From: Streptomyces violaceorubidus
Lineage (GTDB): Bacteria; Actinomycetota; Actinomycetes; Streptomycetales; Streptomycetaceae
Direction: 5' to 3'
Assembly: GCF_000717995.1 (NCBI RefSeq)
Contig: NZ_JODM01000033.1
Coordinates: 1 to 64,000, forward strand
DNA length: 64,000 bases
In this document: one piece after another, positions 8,785-15,666 of the stretch
Position numbering within the stretch: position 1 is the first letter of the stretch
How the letters are laid out: every line of letters starts with the position of its first letter
Notes under the pieces: generated by a model
What the model was told of the DNA's origin: nothing
Databases searched by the model: none
Seen by the model: only the letters and a program-made list of their open reading frames with translations
Translations under genes and position numbers: made by a program

Positions 8785-8813
8785 TTTGTGCTGGCCCCGG
8801 AATCCGCTAGAGT
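8785..8813 (+). promoter_or_regulatory. Promoter of the tRNA operon
   Basis: A TTTGTG hexamer (8785-8790) is followed after 17 bases by TAGAGT (8808-8813), a good housekeeping sigma (HrdB) -10 box. The first tRNA begins about 40 bases further on, suiting a short 5' leader. Confidence 0.6.
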
Positions 8814-8854
8814 TCATCACGTCGCCGGGCCGCGCAAGCGGACCGAACCGACAG

Positions 8855-8927
8855 GCGGACGTAGCTCAGTTGGTAGAGCGCAACCTTGCCAAGGTTGAGG
8901 TCGCGAGTTCGAGCCTCGTCGTCCGCT
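8855..8927 (+). tRNA. tRNA-Gly (anticodon GCC)
   Basis: Complete 73-nt cloverleaf: acceptor GCGGACG/CGTCCGC, D-arm GCTC/GAGC, anticodon stem CAACC/GGTTG with loop TTGCCAA (anticodon GCC), and T-arm with GTTCGAG. It is the first gene of a five-tRNA transcript. Confidence 0.97.
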
Positions 8928-8965
8928 CGCAGGAACAGGGGGCCTCCCGGGCCTTCTGCACTCCT

Positions 8966-9036
8966 GGTGGAGTGGCCGAGAGGCGAGGCAACGGCCTGCA
9001 AAGCCGTCTACACGGGTTCAAATCCCGTCTCCACCT
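8966..9036 (+). tRNA. tRNA-Cys (anticodon GCA)
   Basis: Complete 71-nt cloverleaf: acceptor GGTGGAG/CTCCACC, anticodon stem ACGGC/GCCGT with loop CTGCAAA (anticodon GCA), and T-arm with GGTTCAAATCC. Confidence 0.97.
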
Positions 9037-9040
9037 CCAA

Positions 9041-9112
9041 GGACGATTAGCTCAGCGGGAGAGCGCTTCCCTGACACGGAAGAGGTCACTGGTTCAATCC
9101 CAGTATCGTCCA
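9041..9112 (+). tRNA. tRNA-Val (anticodon GAC), copy 1
   Basis: 72-nt cloverleaf: acceptor GGACGAT/ATCGTCC, anticodon stem CTTCC/GGAAG with loop CTGACAC (anticodon GAC), T-arm with GGTTCAATCCC. It lies four bases after tRNA-Cys. Confidence 0.97.
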
Positions 9113-9148
9113 CTGATCCGCCTGGATCACCGATCCGTACGGATCCCC

Positions 9149-9220
9149 GCGCGATTAGCTCAGCGGGAGAGCGCTTCCCTGACACGGAAGAGGTCACTGG
9201 TTCAATCCCAGTATCGCGCA
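9149..9220 (+). tRNA. tRNA-Val (anticodon GAC), copy 2
   Basis: The body is identical to copies 1 and 3, but the acceptor is GCGCGAT/ATCGCGC: base pairs 2 and 3 have changed on both sides, so pairing is preserved. Confidence 0.97.
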
Positions 9221-9241
9221 CGCAGTAATCGCACCACTCCC

Positions 9242-9313
9242 GGACGATTAGCTCAGCGGGAGAGCGCTTCCCTGACACGGAAGAGGTCACTGGTTCAATC
9301 CCAGTATCGTCCA
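9242..9313 (+). tRNA. tRNA-Val (anticodon GAC), copy 3
   Basis: 72-nt cloverleaf, identical to copy 1 including the acceptor GGACGAT/ATCGTCC. It is the last tRNA before the terminator. Confidence 0.97.
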
Positions 9314-9320
9314 CACGGAA

Positions 9321-9357
9321 CGAAGCCCCCGGCCGCCTCGAGCGGCCGGGGGCTTCG
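9321..9357. terminator. Terminator between tRNA operon and zinc-ribbon gene
   Basis: A 16-bp perfect stem (CGAAGCCCCCGGCCGC and its complement) with a five-base loop CTCGA starts eight bases after the last tRNA. The genes on each side converge here, so it can serve both strands. Confidence 0.85.
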
Positions 9358-9368
9358 TCGTGGGCGGA

Positions 9369-9656
9369 TCAGCTGGAGAAGAGCATGCGGCCGAAGCTCT
9401 TCTGGCGGTGGTGGCCGTAGTGACCGTGGCCGCCGTGCTGCGGGGCGCCCCAGGCCGGGGGCTGGGCCGCCGGGTACGCCTGCGGGGCGGCGGGCGGGGC
9501 CGGCGGCGCGGGCTGGGACCACTGGGCCTCCAGGCGGGTCAGCGACTCCAGCTCGCCGTAGTCGAGGAAGATGCCGCGGCAGCCGCTGCACTGCTCGATC
9601 TGAACGCCGTTGCGGTTGTAGGTGTGCATCGGTGCGTGGCACTTGGGGCACTGCAT
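9369..9656 (-). CDS. Zinc-ribbon protein (zf-TFIIB type)
   Basis: The 95-residue protein has one N-terminal zinc ribbon: CPKCHAPM at residues 3-10 and CSGCRGIFLDYGEL at 23-36, with the family-typical GIFLD-GEL sequence after the second CxxC. The remainder is a Pro/Ala-rich linker and a His/Gly-rich tail (HGGHGHYGHH) that might bind metal. The molecular role of this family is unknown. It converges on the tRNA operon across a shared terminator. Confidence 0.8.
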   Translation of the reverse strand: MQCPKCHAPMHTYNRNGVQIEQCSGCRGIFLDYGELESLTRLEAQWSQPAPPAPPAAPQAYPAAQPPAWGAPQHGGHGHYGHHRQKSFGRMLFSS

Positions 9657-9757
9657 GCTCGGCTCAACTCCTCGCCGGTCGGTCCTGCTTCGCGTATCGC
9701 CAGGACAGACTCTGTCCCGCCGCGGGTCGGTTGCACCCTACTTCGCGGAACTTCGGC

Positions 9758-10693
9758 TCAACCCCGAGGGGCCGCGGGCGGGACGGACGCCATGCGCGCG
9801 CAGGCGTCGACCAGGGCGCGTTCGACCTCGTCCAGCGGCCGGTCCTCCAGGGCCGTCTTGGTGACGGCCCTGGCGGCGGTCTGGGCGGTGAGGGCGCGGG
9901 CGGGGACGTCCAGGGCGGGCCAGGGGTCGCCGTCGGCGGGGACGGCGGGGCCGTCGGCGGCGCGGTAGGCGGTCAGGAAGCGGTGCCACGCGTCGGGTGG
10001 GAGCAGCCCGCAGGCGTACCAGGCCGCGGGGCGGGCCAGGTCCCAGGCCGCCATGCCGGTGCCGAGGTCGTCGACGTCGATCAGCAGCCAGGGGCCCGCG
10101 GGAGCGGGGTGGCGTATGAGCTGGCCGAGGTGGAGGTCGCCGTGGCAGAGGGTGGTCGTGTCCGGCATGGCGGCCTCGCCGCGCGCCCAGGCGGGGAGCG
10201 CCGCCCAGGCCGCGAGCACGGGCGCGGTGGCGGAGTGACCGGGGGCGGTGTCCCGGAGCCGGGTCGCGGCCAGGGCCGCCTTCGCGGGGCCGCGCATCGG
10301 GGGCACGGGGGTGGGGGCCGGGGTGCGGTGGAGGCGGGCGAGGAGGGTGGCCGCGGCCTCCCACGGAGCGGCGTCCGGGTCCTGCGGGTCGACGGGCTCG
10401 CCGTAGGGCCAGTACGTGACGAGCCGCCCGTGCAGGTCGGCGGGGGTCGGGGCCAGCGGGGGCAGGAGCACGCCGGGGAGGTGGGCGGCGGCCGTGACAC
10501 GGAGGGCCAGCTCGGCGGGGTCGGCGTCCACGGCGTGCGCCTTGGCGACGGTGCCCGCGTGCCGGACAACGGTGGCGTCGGGGCGGTCGGCGAGGGTGGC
10601 CGCGCCGCAGGGACAGGCCGGGGTGCGGGCGTGGGCCGTCTCCCTGACGCGGGCCGCGAGGGCGGGGAGGAGGGCGTGGGCGTCCGTGGTCAC
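9758..10693 (-). CDS. Aminoglycoside phosphotransferase-fold protein
   Basis: The 311-residue protein has the APH kinase fold. The Brenner motif is LCHGDLHLGQLIR at about residues 180-192 (catalytic Asp in HGDLH), followed by LLIDVDDLGTGMAAWDLA, the metal-binding DVDD equivalent of DFG. The N-lobe is short and ATP-binding residues are less clear. Substrates of such Streptomyces proteins vary (small hydroxylated metabolites); none can be inferred here. A short cysteine pair ACPCG occurs near residue 20. The GTG start at 10693 is preferred because upstream sequence is repetitive and non-coding. Confidence 0.75.
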   Translation of the reverse strand: MTTDAHALLPALAARVRETAHARTPACPCGAATLADRPDATVVRHAGTVAKAHAVDADPAELALRVTAAAHLPGVLLPPLAPTPADLHGRLVTYWPYGEPVDPQDPDAAPWEAAATLLARLHRTPAPTPVPPMRGPAKAALAATRLRDTAPGHSATAPVLAAWAALPAWARGEAAMPDTTTLCHGDLHLGQLIRHPAPAGPWLLIDVDDLGTGMAAWDLARPAAWYACGLLPPDAWHRFLTAYRAADGPAVPADGDPWPALDVPARALTAQTAARAVTKTALEDRPLDEVERALVDACARMASVPPAAPRG

Positions 10694-10901
10694 GTGGTGA
10701 GGGTACGCAAGCAGGGCGGCGGCCAGGCCCCGGGCCCGGCCCCGGTCCCGGTCCCGGTCCCGACCCGATCCGGCCCGTACTGGTCCTTCTTCGGTCCGGC
10801 ACCGGTCCCGCTCAGGTCCCCGCGGCCCGGCACCGGTTCCGCCTTCCAGGGGGCGTCCGTACCGCCTGGGGGCTGGTCGCCGGGCCCGCTTTGCATACCC
10901 C

Positions 10902-11044
10902 GGGGGTCGGTCGCCGGGCCGGAACGACACCCGCGCCACTTGAGGGCCGGTCACCGCGGCCGTACGACACCCGCACCCCCTGGGGGCCGGTCGTCGGGGC
11001 GCGCACGACACCCGCGCCACGTGGGGGCCGGTTGTCGTGGCCGT
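10902..11044. repeat. 40-bp tandem repeat, about 3.5 copies
   Basis: Units starting at 10902, 10942, 10982 and 11023 share GGGGGCCGGTCG followed by ACGACACCCGC (the latter at 10924, 10964 and 11005). A diverged further copy begins near 10868. The unit is not a multiple of three, so this is not coding. It sits in the 500-base gap between the phosphotransferase start and the next gene. Confidence 0.8.
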
Positions 11045-11075
11045 GCGTCGGAGTTTCGCCGTGCGGGGGAAAGGC

Positions 11076-11109
11076 AATGCCGGCGCAGCTCCCCAGCTGC
11101 GCCGGCATT
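11076..11109 (-). terminator. Hairpin terminator after small membrane protein gene
   Basis: A perfect 15-bp stem (AATGCCGGCGCAGCT and complement) with a CCCC loop lies 87 bases beyond the stop of the minus-strand gene at 11196. On that strand it is followed by GCCTTTCCCCC. Termination is the likeliest role. Confidence 0.7.
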
Positions 11110-11195
11110 CTGCCGTCCGCCGCACCCCCGTCCCCACGGGGTTTCATGGATGGGTGTCCCCGCCCGGACCGCTCTTCCGGGCCTGGGGTCGCCGC

Positions 11196-11378
11196 TCAGC
11201 GCCCCAGCACCGCACCCACGGACGACGCCTGTGTGGCCACTGTCTCCCACCCGTCGAAGACGAGGAGGAGCAGGACCGCCAGGGGCAGGGCCATGAGCGT
11301 CGCCACCGCGGGGTGGCGACGGCCTTGACGGCGGCTTTGCCGGGTGCGGAGCAGCGTCCGCGGAACCGTCTGGGCCAT
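11196..11378 (-). CDS. Small basic single-span membrane protein
   Basis: This 60-residue protein has a strongly basic N-terminus (PRTLLRTRQSRRQGRRH), one membrane segment (ATLMALPLAVLLLLVF) and a short polar end (DGWETVATQASSVGAVLGR). AGGAGAGG lies six bases before the ATG, a strong ribosome site. The positive-inside rule predicts a cytoplasmic N-terminus. The function is unknown. It diverges from the Ser/Thr kinase gene. Confidence 0.7.
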   Translation of the reverse strand: MAQTVPRTLLRTRQSRRQGRRHPAVATLMALPLAVLLLLVFDGWETVATQASSVGAVLGR

Positions 11379-11966
11379 GGTCCCTCTCCTGACCGTTTCG
11401 TTGTCTCGTGCAGCGGCGGGTGTCTGACCTCGGGGGACGAGTGCTGCACCCGCCGCTTGACCTCAAATCTAGGCGTCGGGCGATCGCCGGACGTCATGCC
11501 CTCGTACCGATTGCCGGGCCTCCCGGAGGATGAGCCGTCACCTGCCGAGTACTCCCCTGGGTGGAGACCGGCTCCCGGGTCTCGGGGTCTTCCCGGACGG
11601 GGTGCCCAGCGTGTGCCGGTATCTCCGGACTGTCCGGTGACTTCCCTCACTTCGATCACCTCCCGGCACGCCTCCGCGCCCGCCCCGGGGCCCACTCGGC
11701 CCGCCACCGCGCCGTACGTGCGCGGCCTCGCCCCGCCGCGCCCGGCCGTCACCGGCCGGTCCCGCTCTCCCGGCTCAATCCCCCCGCCCCGGCTGCCGGT
11801 TGGGATCAAGGACGGGGCGTGGCCGCCGCGTCCCCGGATGCGCTGACCGCCTCTCAACTCTCGCACCGGGCACTGACAATCCGTTCTCGCGAGAGGGCGC
11901 GGCCTCTGCGCGCGGGCGGCCGTGGAAACGTAAGCTGTGGCACGTCACAGGGACCGGGCAGCGGGG
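11379..11966. other. Intergenic region between divergent genes
   Basis: These 588 bases separate the small membrane protein from the kinase gene and should hold both promoters. A TTGACCTCAAATCTAGG stretch at 11457-11473 has a -35-like TTGACC. I see no convincing gene, RNA or repeat here. Confidence 0.4.
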
Positions 11967-13403
11967 ATGAACATGGCGATGATGCGCCTGAGGCGCGAGG
12001 ACCCGCGCGTCGTCGGCTCGTTCAGGCTTCATAGGCGGCTCGGCGCGGGTGGAATGGGCGTGGTCTACCTGGGCTCCGACAAGAAGGGGCAGCGGGTCGC
12101 GCTGAAGGTCATCCGGCCGGACCTGGCGGAGGACCAGGAGTTCCGGTCACGGTTCGCGCGCGAGGTGTCGGCGGCCCGGCGCATCCGGGGGGGCTGCACG
12201 GCCCGGCTGGTCGCCGCGGACCTGGAGGCGGACCGACCCTGGTTCGCCACGCAGTACGTCCCCGGCCCCTCCCTGCACGACAAGGTCGTCGACGGGGGCC
12301 CGCTCGTCGCGGCCGACGTCGCGGCCGTGGGTGCCGCGCTGTCCGAGGGACTGGTCGCCGTGCACGAGGCCGGGGTGGTGCACCGGGACCTCAAGCCGTC
12401 CAACATCCTGCTGTCCCCGAAGGGGCCGCGGATCATCGACTTCGGCATCGCCTGGGCGACCGGTGCCTCCACCCTCACGCACGTCGGCACCGCGGTCGGC
12501 TCCCCCGGGTTCCTCGCGCCGGAGCAGGTGCGCGGGGCCGCCGTCACCCCGGCCACGGACGTGTTCTCGCTCGGTGCCACGCTGGCGTACGCGTCGATGG
12601 GCGACTCGCCCTTCGGGCACGGCAGTTCCGAGGTGATGCTCTACCGCGTGGTGCACGAGGAGGCCCAGCTGCACGGGGTCCCGGACGCGCTCGCCCCGCT
12701 GGTGCGGGCCTGCCTCGCCAAGGACCCCGAGGAACGCCCCAGCACCCTGCAACTGTCGCTGCGGCTCAAGGAGATCGCCGCCCGGGAGGCCCAGGGCATG
12801 GCCGACGTACGGCCGCCCGCGCCGCGCAGTGGTGAGGCGGACGTGCCCACGGGGCGGCTCGCCGACACCTACCCGGAGCGTGCCCAGCGGCGACCGCAGG
12901 GCCGGCCCGGCGCGCAGGGCACTCCCCCGCCGCGCGGCGCGTCCGCGTCACGGGGGCAGGTGCCTAGGGGTTCCGCTCCGTCGCGGGGCGGAACGCCTGC
13001 GCGTGGCTCCGGTCCCTCGCGCGGCGGTACGCCGTCGCGGGGCGGCGGTACGGGGGCCCGGTCCGGGTCCCGGCCCGTGCCGTCCTCCCGCGACACGACC
13101 GGCCGGAACGCCTCCCGCAACGACGGTGGCCGGTCCGCACCGCGCGGCGGAGCCGGCCGTACGGGGTCCAGGACGACGGGGACCGGCTGGCGGCGGCCCG
13201 CCAATCCCCGGCTGCTGCGCCAGCGCCTGTTCGTGTTCGTGGTCGTGACGCTGCTGGTGGCGCTGGGCATCGCCGCCGCCCAGGGCTGCCAGGGGCCCTC
13301 GCGCGGGCTCGGCGACGAGCGGGGCGGCGTGCTGCGGGCGGCGCAGCAGGAGCGCGTGGACCCGTCCGGCGGCCTTCCGGGGCGGCGTACCCCCGAGCTC
13401 TGA
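11967..13403 (+). CDS. Membrane-anchored Ser/Thr protein kinase
   Basis: This Hanks-type kinase of about 478 residues is complete in its catalytic domain (residues about 15-275): glycine loop LGAGGMGVVYLG, VALKVI lysine, VVHRDLKPSNILLS catalytic loop, IIDFGIA, and LAPEQ. A linker of about 130 residues, rich in Arg, Gly, Ser and Pro, repeats SRGGTP-like units. It is followed by one membrane segment (LFVFVVVTLLVALGIAAA) and an outer tail of about 45 residues without PASTA or other sensor domain. It therefore probably sits in the membrane with the kinase inside. The ATG at 11967 was preferred to a GTG ten codons earlier because GCGGGG precedes it. The target is unknown. Confidence 0.9.
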   Translation: MNMAMMRLRREDPRVVGSFRLHRRLGAGGMGVVYLGSDKKGQRVALKVIRPDLAEDQEFRSRFAREVSAARRIRGGCTARLVAADLEADRPWFATQYVPGPSLHDKVVDGGPLVAADVAAVGAALSEGLVAVHEAGVVHRDLKPSNILLSPKGPRIIDFGIAWATGASTLTHVGTAVGSPGFLAPEQVRGAAVTPATDVFSLGATLAYASMGDSPFGHGSSEVMLYRVVHEEAQLHGVPDALAPLVRACLAKDPEERPSTLQLSLRLKEIAAREAQGMADVRPPAPRSGEADVPTGRLADTYPERAQRRPQGRPGAQGTPPPRGASASRGQVPRGSAPSRGGTPARGSGPSRGGTPSRGGGTGARSGSRPVPSSRDTTGRNASRNDGGRSAPRGGAGRTGSRTTGTGWRRPANPRLLRQRLFVFVVVTLLVALGIAAAQGCQGPSRGLGDERGGVLRAAQQERVDPSGGLPGRRTPEL

Positions 13404-13422
13404 GGGCAGCGCCCGAAGCGGC

Positions 13423-14241
13423 CTACGCCGAGGGGCGTCCGGCCGTCACCGCGTAGAAGGCGACCGCGGCCGCCGCGCCCACGTTCAGGGAGTCGACACC
13501 GTGGGACATCGGGATGCGCACCCACGTGTCGGACGCCGCCAGGGCCCGCCGGGACAGGCCGCTCCCCTCGGCGCCCAGCATGAGGGCCACCCGGTCCATG
13601 CGGTGCGGGGCGACCGCGTCGAGCGGCTCGGCCCGCTCGTCGGGGGTGAGGGCGAGGAGGGTGAAGCCCGCCTCGCCCACCGTCGCCAGACCGGCCGGCC
13701 AGGTGTCGAGGCGGGCGTACGGCACGGAGAAGACCGCGCCCATCGAGACCTTGACGCTGCGCCGGTACAGGGGGTCCGCGCAGTCCGGGGAGAGCAGGAC
13801 CGCGTCCATGCCGAGCGCGGCGGCGGAGCGGAAGATCGCGCCGATGTTGGTGTGGTCGTTGACGGACTCCATGACGACGACGCGACGGGCCGTGGTCAGG
13901 AGGTCGGCGGCCGGGGTCGGCGGCTTGCGCTGCATCGAGGCGAGCGCGCCGCGGTGCACGTGATAGCCGGTGACCTTTTCGGCGAGCGCAGGGTCGACGA
14001 CGTACACCGGGGCCGGGGCCGCGTCGATGATGTCGCGCATGGTGTCGACCCACTTGGCCGACAGCAGCATCGAGCGCATCGCGTAGCCCGCCTCGCCGGC
14101 CCGCCGGATGACCTTCTCGCCCTCGGCGATGAACAGGCCCTCGGCGGGTTCGCGGCGGCGCCGCAGTTCGACGTCGGTCAGGCCGGTGTAGTCGTGCAGG
14201 CGCGGGTCGTCGGGGTCGTCGATCGTGACGATGCCGGCCAC
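13423..14241 (-). CDS. SpoU/TrmH-family RNA 2'-O-methyltransferase
   Basis: This 272-residue SPOUT-class enzyme is predicted to methylate a ribose 2'-hydroxyl in rRNA or tRNA using S-adenosylmethionine. The three family motifs are present: NDHTNIGAIFRSAAALG, MLGAEGSGLS, and the C-terminal SHGVDSLNVGAAAAVAFY that forms the knot and binds the cofactor. An N-terminal substrate-binding domain covers residues 20-100. The GTG start lies one base beyond the stop of the upstream cobalamin gene, so the two are probably co-transcribed, although their functions are unrelated. Confidence 0.88.
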   Translation of the reverse strand: MAGIVTIDDPDDPRLHDYTGLTDVELRRRREPAEGLFIAEGEKVIRRAGEAGYAMRSMLLSAKWVDTMRDIIDAAPAPVYVVDPALAEKVTGYHVHRGALASMQRKPPTPAADLLTTARRVVVMESVNDHTNIGAIFRSAAALGMDAVLLSPDCADPLYRRSVKVSMGAVFSVPYARLDTWPAGLATVGEAGFTLLALTPDERAEPLDAVAPHRMDRVALMLGAEGSGLSRRALAASDTWVRIPMSHGVDSLNVGAAAAVAFYAVTAGRPSA

Positions 14242-14242
14242 G

Positions 14243-15475
14243 TCAGACCGTCCCCTGCGGACCGACGGCGACGACCTCGCCGACGACGATGACGGCGGGC
14301 GGCCTGACCTCCTGCGCGACCACCGTGTCGGCGACGGTGGCAAGGGTCGCGTCCACCCGGCGCTGGGCGGCGGTGGTGCCCTCCTGGACGAGGGCGACCG
14401 GGGTGTCGGGTGACCTGCCGTGCGCGACGAGGGTCTCGGCGATCCGGCCGATCTTGTCGACGCCCATGAGGATCACGAGCGTGCCGGTCAGCTTCGCGAG
14501 GGACGGCCAGTCGACCAGGGAGCGCTCGTCGTCGGGGGCGACGTGCCCGCTGACCACGGTGAACTCGTGGGCGACGCCCCGGTGGGTGACCGGGATGCCG
14601 GCCGCGCCGGGGACCGAGATCGAGCTGGAGATGCCGGGGACGACGGTGCAGGCGATGCCCGCCTCGGCGAGCGCCCGCGCCTCCTCCATGCCCCGGCCGA
14701 AGACGAACGGGTCGCCGCCCTTGAGCCGTACGACCGCCTTGCCCTGCTTGGCGTGTTCGATCAGCGCGTTGTTGATGGCCTCCTGGGCCATGAAGCGCCC
14801 GTAGGGGATCTTGGCCGCGTCGATGACCTCGACGTGCGGCGGCAGTTCGGCGAGGAGGTCGCGCGGGCCGAGCCGGTCGGCGATGACGACGTCGGCCTCG
14901 GCGAGCAGGCGGCGGCCGCGGACGGTGATCAGGTCCGGGTCGCCGGGGCCCCCGCCGACCAGGGCGACGCCGGGCGTACGGGTGCGCTGGTGCGGGGCGA
15001 CGAGGGTGCCGTCGCGCAGGCCCTCGACCACCGCGTCGCGGATGGCGGCGGTGTGGCGGGGGTCGCGGTGGCGCGCGTCGGTGGTGAGCACGGCGACGGT
15101 GACGCCCTCGCTGTGTCCGGTCGCCGGGGTCCAGGCCGTCGCGCGGTCGGCGTCGTCGGAGCGGACGCACCAGACGCGGTGCCGCTCGGCCTCGGCGGAG
15201 GCGGCGTTGTTGGCCTCGGTGTCGCTGGTCGCGATCAGGGCGTACCAGGCGTCCGCAAGGTCGCCCTCGGCGTACGGGCGCCGCTCCCAGGTGATCTCCC
15301 CCGAGTCCGCCATGGCCTCGACGGACGGGGTCGCACCCGGGGAGACGAGGCGGATGTCGGCGCCCGCCGCGATGAGGGCGGGCAGGCGGCGCTGGGCGAC
15401 CTGTCCGCCGCCGAGGACGACCACGTGGCGGCCGGTGAGGCGGAGGCCTACGGGGTACGCGGGGTGTTCGGCCAT
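14243..15475 (-). CDS. cobA: Uroporphyrinogen-III C-methyltransferase fused to precorrin-2 dehydrogenase domain
   Basis: This 410-residue CysG-like protein makes precorrin-2 and probably oxidises it, feeding sirohaem and cobalamin synthesis. Residues 1-150 form a Met8-type NAD-binding domain (GRHVVVLGGGQVAQRRLPAL). From about residue 165 there is a full SUMT domain: ALVGGGPGDPDLITVRGRRL, KIPYGR, VVRLKGGDPFVFGRG, VVPGISSSISVPGAAGIPVT and ILMGVDKI. It lies immediately upstream of the SpoU gene and downstream of bluB-cobT on the same strand, as part of a B12 region. CysG would be an equally correct name for the architecture. Confidence 0.92.
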   Translation of the reverse strand: MAEHPAYPVGLRLTGRHVVVLGGGQVAQRRLPALIAAGADIRLVSPGATPSVEAMADSGEITWERRPYAEGDLADAWYALIATSDTEANNAASAEAERHRVWCVRSDDADRATAWTPATGHSEGVTVAVLTTDARHRDPRHTAAIRDAVVEGLRDGTLVAPHQRTRTPGVALVGGGPGDPDLITVRGRRLLAEADVVIADRLGPRDLLAELPPHVEVIDAAKIPYGRFMAQEAINNALIEHAKQGKAVVRLKGGDPFVFGRGMEEARALAEAGIACTVVPGISSSISVPGAAGIPVTHRGVAHEFTVVSGHVAPDDERSLVDWPSLAKLTGTLVILMGVDKIGRIAETLVAHGRSPDTPVALVQEGTTAAQRRVDATLATVADTVVAQEVRPPAVIVVGEVVAVGPQGTV

Positions 15476-15666
15476 GCGGGGACGGCTCCTCTTGGGGCGG
15501 CGGGGCGGCGGGGCGGTGGTGCGCTGGTGCGGTGATGCGCTGGTGCTGACGTGCGCATTTTAAGGTGCGGCCGGGAGCGGGGGCTCGGTCGGTCCGTTGG
15601 CTGGACCTCTCTGCCGCGGGTCCGCCGGGCGGCCCCCGGAACCGCCCCCGCCCGGCCTCCGCGACT

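Noticed and set aside
10700..11140. N-terminal extension of the phosphotransferase across the repeats
   Set aside because: The repeat period is not a multiple of three and a hairpin terminator lies in it; the GTG at 10693 gives a normal family start.
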